DNA of 64,000 nt, taken from JAYSSF01 sp043772005 (GTDB lineage: Bacteria; Patescibacteriota; Gracilibacteria; Absconditabacterales; Absconditicoccaceae). The position numbers and the translations under genes are program-made. Numbering within the stretch: the first letter of the stretch is position 1; each line of letters starts with the position of its first letter. This document shows positions 34,001-49,000 of this stretch, piece by piece. Location of the stretch: positions 92,798 to 156,797 of the forward strand of contig JAYVGP010000007.1 in the NCBI GenBank assembly GCA_043772005.1, read 5' to 3'. Below the pieces are notes generated by a model that was given only the letters and a program-made list of their open reading frames with translations, was not told where the DNA came from and made no database searches.

Positions 34001-37000
34001 GTTTGTAGTTATATCCATCTACTGAACCATTAATGATATATGAGCTTGATACACTTGGTGTCCAGCTATATGACCATGTTTTAAGTCACCAGTTAGTTCA
34101 CTGATTAGTAATAGATTGGCTTAGTATAGAACCATTAAGTGCTGCATACTGAGTCTTGCTGTAGATTTCAACTTCTCTCATATTCATAAAACTATCTGGT
34201 CATACTGCCTGAAGTCTGATCTTTCTTGTGGTGGGATAAAGTTGTCACATCGATTCAAAGTTAATATCAATCAATGTTTGATTGCTCATATCTCATAGAG
34301 TATATGAATATAATATTGACCCAGCTCCATCATATAGCGTAATGATAGCATTGGATAATCTAAACTGACAACATCATACTCTATTGTAGATCCTCATGAG
34401 ACTTGGAGTCAACACACTACCAAAACTAAAATCAATCCAAGTTCAACTCGTAGATGCATGATATGCATAATCGAGTGTTCATGCAGAACTGGTAATACCA
34501 TCTACCAATCATGCAGTACCGAAGTAGCTGCCTCCAGTATCTGTAATTGTTGCCTGAGGAGCAATATTTGCCATGGCTTGGATCTGACCGTTGGTACCAT
34601 ATCATCCGATGGACAATGTGACCGGCTGACCAAGTAGTGTCGGTGTATATGCTGCAGATGTATTTTCACAACTCGAGTATGGAAGATACTTGAGACCAGC
34701 ATTAATATTAGTTTCATTGAGACCATTGTAGAGTTCAAAACATGAGGTCTTGGCAGACCATGGATTGACGTCAGAGTTAGCACTATTGTGATATCATCAC
34801 CAGTTTTGGCTTGTAAATTTATAGCCGTTTGGCATGTTGGAGTACTCGAGATAGTATCTACCTGCTGGCTGATTGGTGAATGAATATGTACCGTTGGCTG
34901 AACTGGTAGTCGATGCTACTGCTGCCCCACTGTTACTGATTGGGAAGTTAATAGCAGGAGTCGCTGAATCAATATTATATAGTTGTGAGATTTCTGATGC
35001 AGTGAGTGCACGACCATAAGCACGGAAATCATCTATTGAGCTGTACATGCCGATACTATGTCACATTCATACACGAGCAGCAAGATCCATAACTCATTGG
35101 AATCTAGCATTAGTACGTTGCACAATTTGTGTGCCATTGACATAGATTGTCATGGTATCATCAGCCAGTCCATCGTTGTCACCACTCCATGTCGCAGTAA
35201 TATGAGACCATACACTGAGAGGCATATATGTTGCAGTTGTAAATGTAAGATCGTTATTACAACAGTTGGTACCGTCTCACATACGGAAGTAGAACGTACC
35301 ACCCCAATAAGAGAACAATGAAATCCAATCAGATCGATTTTGTGATGTTTCATCATGAGTTTGCCGTAGACCCCATTGAGTTTGAGTAGGATTGATCCAA
35401 GCTGAAATTGTTCCTTGGGTTGAATTTAATCACTTAGTAGAATGAGTGATATACGCTGTACCTGCCGTGCCATTGGCGGCACTACCCATCTTACCAGCTA
35501 TAAATGTTGCACCATTATTGACTCCATCGTTACTATTGAAGCTATCATCTACTGTATTGTTTGTGTCAAAGGTATAGTAAGTAGCCAACTGATGGTTGAG
35601 GAGCTTACCTCATGTGTTGATAGGTGCTTGAGCACTACAAGATCTCAGCGTCACAGTGACTCATCCTGTACCAGTCTCGCTATTATCATATCTACCATTG
35701 TTATCACTATCAATCCAGAGGCGTGATCAGATCGTACCACCACAATTCTTCTGTGAGGTATAGATAACTCATCTCGTAGATAACCAGTTTGACAATCATA
35801 CAGTCATATAACTTGATGATGCTGATAGACAATTATTATCTAAATTAGGAGGATATGTTAGGTGTGTTACTGTCATATTTGCAAGTGATGCGGGTATCAG
35901 TCACTTCAAATTATTATTTTCAAGACGCAGATACACCATGTTTGTCAAGTTACCCAATGATGATGGGATAGGTCATGTAAGCTGATTATTCATCAAATAC
36001 AGTATAACTAGGCCAGTCATTGAACCGAAACTTGATGGGATAGGTCATGTAAACTTATTATCACCAATATGTAATGATGTAAGCCTGTGCAGTGGAGCAA
36101 ATACATCTAGTGTACCACTAAATCAGCCACCAATAAGTGTTATTCCTTGTAGTCATGTCATTGTACTAATCTGTGTTGGCACTACTCATCCAAAGGTAGG
36201 ACTATTATAGTACATCGTCAGCACTGTAAGAGATTTGAGGTTACTAATTGTCGTAGGTATATTTCATACAAGATTTGGGTTATTTGCAATGATAAGTTGT
36301 GTCAATCATGTCAGATTACCTAATGTAGCAGGTAGTATACCAGATAGATTTTTACCTGAGTTATAGTCATGCCATGATGCATGACCAAGTACAAGTCCAC
36401 CAACTCTATTGCCAGTACAAGTCACATCTTGCCAATCACAAGCAGTTGTGGGAGTACTATCGCCTAGTCACATCCAGTTTGCTTTATAGTTCCATCATGA
36501 GCCATTGGTATCGGTATAGATATCTACGAGCGCCTTACAGTCACCACGAGCCATATCCGTTACTACTCCACAGATGGCGTAGTTTGGTATCACGATCGTA
36601 CCTGGAGACATAAGGTTGGAGATGAGGTTGGCACGGTCACGCACAAACATCGTACATCATGCATATGTGCCCGCTGCACCTACTACATCCACGACCATCG
36701 ATCACCTGTTGATGAGCTTGACTGGAGAGGTAGATAGAGATGCACATGCAGTACTACCAGTAAATCACACAGTCAGACCATCTGGATATCCAGCTCCTGT
36801 AGTACTCGATCACTCTGACAGAGTGAAGGAAATCTGAACTACATCATCTACATTGGTGGCCATACTCGTAAATGCAAGCACTGGTGCACTGATATCTCAT
36901 TGAGTATCAAGCTGATATGCTACCATACCTGCTAGTCTCGCTTGAATATTAGGTGAAATAATAGCATTATTACTAGAATCACGATCAAAATTATTCGCAC

Positions 37001-40000
37001 TAACACCAAAGTGTCAAATCAGGTTCGCATTCCATCCACTCATAATTGTGCTTAAGTTTCCGGTAAGTTGATTACCATTAATATAAATTGCATACAGGTT
37101 GGTCCACTGACTTAGCGTAGATGGAAGTGGTCATGAGAGTTGATTATTAATCAGTTGGAAATTATTCATCTGTGTCATAGCACCATAGGTTGATGGGATA
37201 CTACCTGTCAGTCCAGCATAATATACCGCAAGGCCTTGTAAGTTTACCAATGATCATCGTGATGATGGTAAATTACCAGTGATCTTCTCAGTATTATTAA
37301 ATGGATTATTTCACAGCCAAATGGTACTCAGTGCCGTATTCTGTCACCATGTTGTAGGTAGTGGTCCAGATAGACGACTTTGTGACATAATGATCGTATT
37401 TAAACTTGGATAACTACTACCAAATGTTGGTAATCATCCAGTAAACTGAGTATACATTGTTCTGACATCTTGGATTTTGGTCATGTTCCAGAAGTTCGAC
37501 GGGATCTGACCCACGAGTCCAGCGTTACTATCCACCCAGAAGTGAGTGAGTTCTGTCAGTGCGTTCAATGTAGTGGGTATTGTTCATACAAGATTATTAC
37601 CTCATCATGCGCCATATGTCGAACCATTACCAAACATGAGACGAGTCGTACGGTCAGTCGTAGGGTTGGCAGTCTGATAGAGGCTTGTAATCTCTCCTGC
37701 ACTGAGACCACGATTATAGATACGTACGTCATCCATCGCAGCATTGAGCGCTTGTGTTGGTGAGTGTTGTGAAGCTCAGATCCACAGATCTGCACTAGGA
37801 ACTAGATTTACATTGAACGTGATTGATCATGACTGTACACCATTGACATACAGATATATCGTATTACCAGATCTAACGATCGAGAGATGATACCACTGCC
37901 CTACTACTGGAGTAAAGTTAAATGCACCAATATAGTTACCCATTGAGTAAATATAAATCAGTCAAGCTGTCTCCTGACGAATAATGAGAGAGTTTCACCA
38001 TGTACCATTTTCAAAATATGATGCTGTAGCATTACTTGGTGTAGCGTTCCACTTGGTCCACCATGCGTAGGTGAAATCAGATTTTCACTGGGGGATATTG
38101 GTGTTATTGATTACTACACGCTTGGCTGTTCTGTCAAAGTTGATAGCGTTACCATAGACACCTGCACCAAAGGTAGGAGAGTTGATAAGTGTACCATTGT
38201 TACCATTACCGGCATCATCTGTTGCGTTACTTGCATCAAATGTATAATGTGCAACCAAGTCAGTATCCTGACTCGTTGTAATACCATACCAGTTATCAGT
38301 ATTTGGTGATGTGAGCCAGTTGGTCTTATTGGTCCATGATGCACCAGCAGTACTACTATACAAGCTCGTCAATGCCTCACACTCAGCGATTGGGATATTG
38401 AGTGCATAGTGATCACAGATAGCAGATATGTTACTCTTTTTGACTGCTATGACATGAGTGGTACTATTGTTGATCGTATCGGTGATCGTAGGATCTGACA
38501 CGGTAAATGTATTGGTTGCATCAGTCTGAGCAGTCGGACTACTCGCGCTCTTGATCACAGAGATAGTCTGCGTCTGAGATGCTCATGGAGCAAGAGTACT
38601 GTACATGATCGTAGGAGTCGCACTATTATTAGCCATAAGTCACTGTTGTAGGTTAACTGCTACACGAGGACTATATGCCCAACGTGATCCAGCATTAGTA
38701 ACTGTCACCGTATAGAGCATCGCATTGGAGGTGGTCAGATTACCAGCTGCCGATACTGATACTTGGATATCAGTAGTACAAGCTCTCTGTGGAGCCCATT
38801 TTGCACGAGTATATTTGGTGTCAAATGCGTTGACCTGAGCGGGTGTCAGATGTCCAGTACCAAAACAGTTATTGCTCAAGTAGTTAGCACTATAAGCAGT
38901 ATTGGTATTCCATGTCGCCATCTCAGGAGGCAGTGGTCCATCAATATTGGATCACTCCCAATACATCTGTCAGATACCTACCAGTGCTGTAAGCCATGAT
39001 GTTGGGATCTGTCAGTTGAAGTTGTTATTTGCTAAATGCATATATGTCAGATTGACTAATGATGACCATGATCATGGTAATGCCCCATTTGCATTGATAC
39101 CCTGTACTGACAGATAATTGAGATTTGTCAACAGTGACCAAGCAGAAGGCAACGGTCATGCAGCCAGACTTGCCATCGTATTGATAGACAGACTAGTGAG
39201 TGTTGTAGGCAATGTCGATGGTAGTGAACCATTGATACCTAGAGAATTCAATCATAGTTCTATCAATTTTGGTAAATTAGAAATTGTAGCTGGAATTGGT
39301 CCTGTAATACCCCCATTATAATTAATCTCGATGGCAGTCAGACTAGGTAATCTATCAAACACATTTGGGAACGTACCAATCATATTGTTAGCACTAGGGA
39401 ATCTAAGCTGTGTCACTGTCTGACTACCCATCTGATTACTGAGGTAGAGTTGGTTAACTTCGTCAAGACTAAGAGCACGATCATAAAGACGTACATCATC
39501 CATTTGACCCATATATGGATATCATGTATATCAGTATCCGATTGTAGTTGCTGTGGATGTAGTAGCAGCTGTTGCATATAGTGCGGTAGTTTGAGTATTC
39601 AATACTCCATTGATATACCATTTTAAGGTTTTGCTAGGACTCGATAGATCTCTGACGAGACATGCATGAGTCCACTGTCAGACTACTACTACTCATCAGG
39701 CAGAGCCAAATCACATATAAGTACCACCGTCTGGTCCGTTAATACCATAATAATAACTAAGAGATCAGCCAGGTTCCTGTGTAATGGTTCACTCTCCTCC
39801 ATATGATTTGTTATAAGGATTTCTTCTTTGGGACAAATCATCAGGCTTGAGCCACATACAGATTGTTTGGTCTTTGGTGATACTTGGGATATTGGCAGTG
39901 ATACCTGCATGACTTGCTGGGAAGGTAGCAGAGTTACCATTTTTACCAGCAGTAAACGTAATACTACCATTGACGGTACCATTGGCAGCACTTGGACTAC

Positions 40001-43000
40001 TATCAGTAGCGTTACTGGTAAAATCATACTGAGCAATGAGACTGTTTGCAGTTGTGACACCAAACCAGTTACCTACTGTGGTACCTGCTGACCAGTTGGT
40101 CTTGGTAGTCCATGATGCTCCACCCAAGTTTGTGTAGAAATCCATCAGCGCTCCACACTGCTCTTGTGAGACAGTAAGGTTGACATTGTTACAGATTGGG
40201 AACGGATTGAGCTTGACAGAGAAGTTACCGAGATTGATGGTATTGGACACTAGCGATGCGCGATCTGTCGTACTGAGTGTACAGTTACTATATGCTGTGG
40301 TAGCGTTACCACCTGGAGCAAACTGTAGTGTGATCGTGTTAGCTCATGCACCGTTAGTCAGTGTACCAGCTACTGTCAACTGACTACATGTACCTCATCA
40401 TGCGACAGTCACCGTCTGACCACCACCAGCGATGGTACTTGACTCTGTCATATTGATCGTATAGCTCATACTACTGAAGCTATAAGTACCAGCAAGTGGG
40501 TTACCAGAGATGACTGGAGCTGTGGTATCTGTTTGAGCACTAATATCCTTGGTTGCTCTTGCATTATACCACGTCGTGAGACCAGCAGGGATGATTGCAT
40601 TATTACCGAGGTCACGATCAAGACTATTTGCGTTCACATAGAAGTCTGTCAAATTAGTAAGATTACTAAGATTGGTAGGTAGAGGTCAAGTTAACTGATT
40701 ACCCTGAAGACCTAGATGCGTCAAAGCTTTCATATTACCCAATTCTGGTGGGATAGGTCCTGAGAGTAGATTATTACTAAGATACATCTGTATCGCTCAT
40801 GTTAGATTACCCAGTGTGCTCGGGATTGGTCCAGTAAACTGATTACCATGCAGGTAGAGTACCCAGCTAATCTTGGTAAAGTTACCCAACCATGATGGCA
40901 ATGTACCATTGAGCTTGGTCGCTCATCTCTGACCACTGATCACGAATGCAGTCATCCTATTGGCAAAGTTGGCCCATGAAGCAGGAATTGGTCATGAGAG
41001 TAAATTACTATCCAGATGGATATAGTTAATACTATTCATACCAGCACCCCACGCAGATGGTAGGTTACCACTGAGATCGTTACCCCAGAGATATAGATTG
41101 GTCAGATTATTGAGATTTGCCATACTGTCAGGTAGTGTACCGTTGAGTTTGGTAGTTGTAGAGTAGAAGGTCTGAAGATTGGTCAAACTACCAATACCAG
41201 TAGGAATAGGTCATGTGAGACCTATATTATTGGAGAATGTAAGAGTAGTAAGATATGGGAAACTACCAATTGAAGTTGGGAGCGATCATATCATATTATT
41301 GCCAATACCGTCATAACCACAGTTTTCAGCTCATCATGCTGTACGATTGATACAGATTGCAGAAACACGCTGTTGCCCAGCAATATCGATAGTTGTAATA
41401 CCAAACCATGAGTTGATATCTGGACTCGTGCCCCAGTTAGTCTTGTTGGTCCATGAAGCTCATCATGCACTCGTATACAGATCCATAAGTGCAGTACACT
41501 CAGATTGAGGTACGGTACGAGCAGGATTATTACAGATCGGGTATGGTGAGAATGTTGCTGTAAAATCTCCTAGTCTGACTGCATTGGATGTATTTGAGCC
41601 ACGATCGGTAGTTGTGAGATAACATCATGCATAGCTACCCTGAGCTGAGAAGTTAATAGTTGTACCATACATCTGAGCGATCTCAGTCGCAGAGAGTGTA
41701 CGATTATATACACGAACGTCATCTATTTTTCATTTAAACGGATACCAAGCAGTATTCTGTCAGTCTCAAATTGTTAGCGGACCACCTGCATTATATTGAA
41801 GAGTTCAAGGTTGAGACTGTGAATTACTCAGTACTCCATTGATATATAGTCTAATGGTTGAACCATCATAGGTCATGGTTACAAGATACCACGTATTGTC
41901 AGTATATGCATTACTAGCACTAGAGATACTCTGCTGAGAACCATTGATATTGAGTGACCACATAATGTAACCATCGCTCCTAAAGGCAGCATAAGGCAAG
42001 TATTGTCACATAAACATATTAAATGTATTGATCGATTGTTCTCTGTTGATCCATGCAGACCATGTGATATTGTTACCAGCTGATGATGACTCTACTGTAG
42101 CTACTCTACCTACTGATGATCCATCAAATTTGGCAGTATATCAGGCAAATGGTGAGTTAGTTACAAATGTAGTACCTCATACAATAGTACCATTACGATT
42201 ATTGCTACTCTTATCCCTTGCAGTACTATCATCAAAATTATAATATGAGAATAGTCCATTATCATTATTTTTGTTTGGTGTGACAGTAAGGTTGGAACAT
42301 GTACCACCACCTCATACTGATACTACTCTACCAGCTGTATCCCAGTCAGACCCATCAGTTACCATGAGAGGATAGTTGACGATATTGGTATCAATAGCGG
42401 TAGGTAGATTGGTAGATTCAGTAACAACAGGATCGTAGTAGTAGAAACTTGCTCATCCACCATCATTGGTAACGAAGACTCTTGGACTAGCTCCTACAGT
42501 ACTATATGTCCCTCTGATCGTAATTTGCTTCCGTGTTGTGTCGATCGTATATGTCTGCTGACCGATAAAGTTAGTATTTACATCATCAGTAAACCCAGGA
42601 GCAATAGTACGAGTACCAGCCGTTGTACGAGCCCAAAATGAATAAGTATATGTTTTGCCATTTTGGAAAGTGATACCGTGATATCCGTTATCATATGCGA
42701 CATGGTATGGGCTTCCTCATAGGAGTACTGCTTCCACATTACTACCATTTGGTCATGCAATGATCGCTGTAGATATAGATTGTCCATTGTAGTTAAATCA
42801 TGGAGACGCTGGGAGACGCTTCGCATTTGCCCCGAGGAGTGGTGCAGTGATGTCTCATTGAGCATTTCTACTGAATCTTCGACTATTACCCCACGCATTT
42901 GGATCATATGTCTGACGAGCTGCCCACCATGATGCGAGTGATGATGGAATCAGAGCATTGTCACTTGTATCACGATCGAGATAGTTTGACTCCATCTGGA

Positions 43001-46000
43001 AACGATACAGATTTGTGAGATTACTAAATGAAGATGGAATCGTACCAACTAATCACATATTAAGAAAATAAAGTTCTTTAATTGCGGTCGAATTACCAAA
43101 TGATGATGGGATCGTACCTCTCATATTTGGATTAATTCATAAATAGTAATACTGGAAATTAGTATTACCTAACTCAGTAGGGATTGATCATGTAAGATTG
43201 TTGTTGTGGATGGCAAATGCATATTTTGTTGTCTGAGCAGATCACAAGCTACCAATACATGACGGTATTGATCAATTCATACCTATATTCTCAAGATATA
43301 GATCTTGCATCAGAGTAAAATTACAAATCCATGATCCAAGAGATCCTCATAGAGGATTACCTGAAAGGTGTAGATATCTCAGATTTGTCATGTTATTCCA
43401 CCATGAGGTACCGATTGCTGGACCACTAAACTGATTAGCCGATATAACAAGATAATAAATTGTATCATTGATAGCAGTTAGATCTGGTATTGTACCATTA
43501 ATCTGATTACCATTGAGATGAATATATTGAATCTTTGCCATATCAGAAATCTGACTAGGCAATGGTCACGTGAGTAAGTTATTCCAACCAAATAAATAAT
43601 ATAATTCATCTAGCGCTCCTATTGTTGTAGGTAAAGTACCGTTAATCTGATTTTCATTGAAGTAGAAATATTGTAACTTGGTTAGATTACCAATCGTAGT
43701 CGGAAGAGGTCCAGTAATGCTATTTTTGGATATTGATAGACGAGTAAGCTCTGTCAAGTTACCAATACTAGATGGTAGAGATCATACAATATTGTTTGTC
43801 AGACCGTAGTATTCGCATCGTTCATTACCTGAGCTATCCCTTACTGGGCATAGTTGAGTTACACGACCTCATGCTACTGTCACACCAAACCAAGAGTCCA
43901 CATCAGTGCTTGATAACCAGTTGTCCTTGCGAGTCCAGTTTGCTCATGCGGTAGATGTATATAGATCTCATAGAGCTTCGCAATCTGACTGGATCACGTT
44001 GGTAGCAGGATTGAGACAGATCGGATATGCACTACCATTGGCTGTACCTGCGTGAGATTTGCTATTATTGGCTGGTGTAGGATCAGTGGTGGATGTATCC
44101 GCTACAGCAAACGTATTGGTATAGTTGATCGTCGTGCTACCTACTCATAGCTTATTGACAATGATGGTCTGTATGATGGTCTGTCATGCAGTCATCTGAC
44201 CGAGACTGATGGTTTTGGTACTATTTGAGCTATCAGAAAACTGGAGACCGTTGGTCAGTGTGATCGTGAGTCTTGGGTCATAAGCAATACGAGGTCAGTT
44301 ATTACGGATGGTTACGGTATAGGTAATCTGACTTCCATTTTGTAGAGTACCTGATGGAGTAGCTGATACTACCTCGAGATCAGTACCACAGGCTTTTTGA
44401 TTTCTCCAAGCCCATGTACCATTACTATTGTACACTCCAAACTTGGTATCCATATAGCTGATTTGACCTGTAGTGAGAGATCACATATAAAGACAGTTAC
44501 TACCAACCATATTCTCAGTATTGTTGGTCAACGATGTCATAGATTGTATCGTACTCACCGGGAAAACTCACTCGATATTATTATTACCGATACCCAATGA
44601 TATTAAGTTTGTCATACTAGCCCAAGATGCAGGTATCTGCCCATCAAGCTGATTACTCCATACATAAATATAGTTGAAATTTGGTATTGATGACCAAGAA
44701 GATGGTAGTGGACCAGTAAACTGATTATCAGTCAAATGAACATAACGCATTGTACTTGGAAGAGAAGGCAATGATCAGTTGAATGAATTAGCATATCCAT
44801 ACATCGTAGTGAGTGTCGGAATTGTAATATTTGGAAATGTACTTGATAATCCATCATTTGAAACGTTAAGTTGAGTTAACTTAGTCAAATTATTAATCGT
44901 CGACGGAAGAGTGCCTCATATCGATGGATTACCGCTAATATGCAATTCAGTCAGGTTTGTCATCTTGACCAACTCAGCAAAGGGGTTACCTACGATACCT
45001 GCGCCATTCAGATCAATATAAAATAGTGATGGATTATATGTGAGAGTCGGCACTGCACTATTGAAAGTATTGGAGCTGAGAATTACATATCCAATATTGG
45101 GCAATGAGAATAGCTGACTTGGTATAGGTCATGTCAAATATCATCCATTACCATTGAGATGAAAATAGTACATTGCTGTCATGTTTGAAACAGTCGACGG
45201 GATCGCCCCTGCAATCCTATTACCATAAGCTGTTAAATATTGCACCTTATTTAGATTCCAAAAGCTTGACGGCAATGAAGTAATAAGATTACTATTGATA
45301 AAGACATATATCAGTTCTGTCAAGTTACCAAATGATGAAGGAATTGGTCCAGATAAATTATTACCACAGTTACCACTACACCATAGGAAGTCAGATGAGG
45401 TATTATATCTACCCAGTCATAGTTGAGTTACACGTCATGGAGTCGTAATATTGTTGGTATTCATCAGGCTTGTGATTTCTCCAGCAGACAAACCACGGTT
45501 ATAGATACGAACTTCATCGATGGCTCCGTTGAATGATGAGTACCAGTTACGACCAATGGAGTTTACTGGTCATCCACTATATGTTGCTGAGCCAAATCAT
45601 CACAAATCCAGTACTCAGTCTACATACATATCCATTGTATTGTTAGATTTATTGACCCACGTAAGAAGATGCCATTGCCCATCAGCAACATTTCTTGTTC
45701 ATTCCCATCAATTCCATGTTCAATTATAATTACTATATCTTATTTTACCGTTTGAAATACCCATTGCACTTGTTACTGGTCATCCATTATTATTAGATAA
45801 TACATTTCCATAATTGGATGAAGTATCCGTAGTCTTGACCCGAGCAGATACAGTCCAGTCACCATTGCCCATTGTACGACTTGGAATGGTAACCTCACTT
45901 GAACCAGCAAAATTGATCGCATTACCAAAGGTACCTGCACCAAAGGTAGGAGAGTTGACAAGTGTACCATTGTTACCATTACCAGCAACATCAGTGGCAG

Positions 46001-49000
46001 CACTTCACTCAAAATTATAATGAGCGAGGAGTCAGTTATTGTTCTGACTTGTTCTGACTCACCATCGAGATTCAGTATTTGGATTTGTCTTCCAGTTAGT
46101 CTTATTGATCCAACTCGCCCCATTGGTACTATCATATAAGTCTCCTAGTGCTTCACAGTCTCCTACGGTGATATTAAGAGCACTATTATTACAGATCGTG
46201 TGAGTGCTTCATCTCACCGAAACGACATGTGTTGCTACATTATTGGATGGGTCAGAGATTGTTGTATCTGATACGGTAAATGTGTTGGTTACATTGTTGG
46301 TACCAGCGGATACACTACCCTTGCTCGCTGTGAATGTCAGAGTCTGACTCGCCCCAGGTGCAAGTGTACCATAGATGAGTGTAGTAGTATTGGCACTCAG
46401 TCACCCTCACATTGAGACAGCTACACGAGGTGCATATGCCCAGCGAGATCACTGATTCTGTACTGTGATACTATATGTTGCAGTGTTATTGTTAGTCAAA
46501 TCACCAGCAGTGATGGTAGCAGACGTGATACGTAGATCAGTAGCACAGACTTTTTGATATCTCCAGCCATATGCTGCGGCATTATTCCAGGTAGCAGGAT
46601 CAGTTCCAGCAAAACGAGAGTTAAGGTGAGTCAGTAGCGTCCCTCATACATGACCTGTACCCATACAGTTACTCGATATAACACTATTCCATCCAGCAGT
46701 ATCCAGTAGCGTCCATGATTCCACTGTGCTTGGTATTGGTCCGTCGAGGTTGTTGTTGTGGAGCATAATCGACCTCAGCTGCGTCATCGCCGACCATGAA
46801 GTAGGTATTGTTCAGTCTAATTTATGATTAAATACATAGAATCCTCTTATATTAGTCATGCTTGACCATGATGCTGGGAGTGTACCATTAAATCCTACAC
46901 CATTAGTAGGTGAATTAGCATCAAATGTCTGAAGTTGTGTCCATGTAGACCATTGAGTTGGAATCGTGCCTCATGGAGTAGTACCATAAATCCAAAATCC
47001 AATCATCTGTGTCCATGTAGACCATGATGTAGGTAGTGTTGTATTGAGATTAGCATTACCTGCTATATTGAAATTTCTCATTGCAGTAAGCGTCGACCAT
47101 GCACTCGGCAGTGATCCACCAATATTATTGGTTGCAAAATTAATATCTGTGAGTGCTGTCCATGCTCCAGCAGGAAGAGTAGGAAGAGTGCCACCCATAT
47201 TATTTGATGAAAGACTGATAGCACTTACACGACCACCAGCACAAGAAACCCCATACCAGTCACATGCTGTCGTCCATGTTGTATCTCCGTTAAACATCCA
47301 GTTGGTCTTATTGGTCCGTGAGGCACCTCCTGCACTATTATACAGTGCGACGAGACCATTACAGTCAGCTGCACTCATATCACCCACGAGAGTATTACAG
47401 ATTTCTGCTTCACTCCTGATACGGATCGTCTGACTACAGGTGTTTGGAGTCTGTACAAGAGCTGATTGTGGTGCATCGATCGGTGCTGTACATGGATAAC
47501 TTAGATTCTGACTTCCATCACAATATGCGATTGGGCTGATGGTAGTTGGTGAGCTGTTCATATTTACACTCGAACCGATATATGGTGCTAGTGGCGCCTG
47601 TATTGCACAGAAATTTCACGCACTGATAGTTCTATACATACAGGTATTAGTATATGCTGCAGGATTATTGTAGTAGTCAAGCTTGTAGTTATATCCATCG
47701 ATTGTAGCATTGATCGTCCAATCACCAATTGCACTACTACTTAAACTTGGTGACCGGTTATATGCTCATGGTGCTTGTGTAATGGATCATCATCATGCAA
47801 CATTACTTCAAGCTACTGAGGCATTCTGACCATATCATACCAATGTTGCCGTAAATGAAACATTGGGTTTTTGGTACTTATTCGCTCCGACAGTGATAAC
47901 ATTGGATAGAGTCAAAGCATCACAACTACTATAACTTTGTGTAATTAATCATGCATCGATACTTGTATCGGTGGTAGCAAACGAGAAATTCTCACATCTT
48001 GTTTTACCAGAATGTGGATGAGCATCAGAGTTAGTAGCGATATTAGTACCATATCCTCATGCATGTTGAGTAGTAAACTTATACGATGATGAGGGAAGAA
48101 ATTCAAGGTAATATGTACCTGGGAATGCTGCAAAATTATAGCTACCATCAGCAAGCGTAGTAACGGTAACTGCTCATCATGTAGTATAGTTAGTCTGGAC
48201 TTGGGTACCCGCACTTGCATATCAGGCACAACTATATAGTTTTACTGTCACTGACCCAAGTCAGATTTCTCCACCATCTTGCAGACCATTTTTGTTAGCA
48301 TCAACCCATACATTACCTCAGATATTGGTACTAGGGTTTCATCTGACAAATGATATATACGAATTACCAGCTGGTATAGTTAATCAAGCTGCACTATATC
48401 TATTAGAAGCATATGTCAATTGTTGATATGATGTAATACCATTATTAGGGTCTGTATCATTATCAATTACAACATATGCATTATTACTTACTCCAACAAG
48501 AACATTATCTGGGAGAGATAGTGTTACCGTATAAGCATTTGTTGGTCATGTCCTCTGGAAAAGCCATCTACGGCTGAGAATATCCATGGTACCAGGTCAC
48601 CCAGCAGTCCATGCTACTGTACCAGTATTATTATGTCCTGCGATCAGATACTGACCGTCTGTAAGTGTTGTAGATGTTTGGATAAGAAGATTATTTGCCC
48701 CCATCGGACTATATTCCTTGATTACTGCATCATAGTATTGTATAGAGTCATTATTACTAGCGGTTTGATCAAGATAAATACGATAGGTTGATCACTGGAG
48801 CTGTTTTGCATAAAACTTAATTGTAACTTTTTGTCGCGTTGTGTTTAATGTAATATGTCTTCTTGAAATAATTTGCATACCACCAATACCATCATACCAT
48901 GATCATTGAGGACTCGCAATATATCAGATTAATGTTCTAGTACCAGCGAGTGAGCGAGCCCAATAACTTAACTCATACATTCTATCTTCGCTGAATGATA

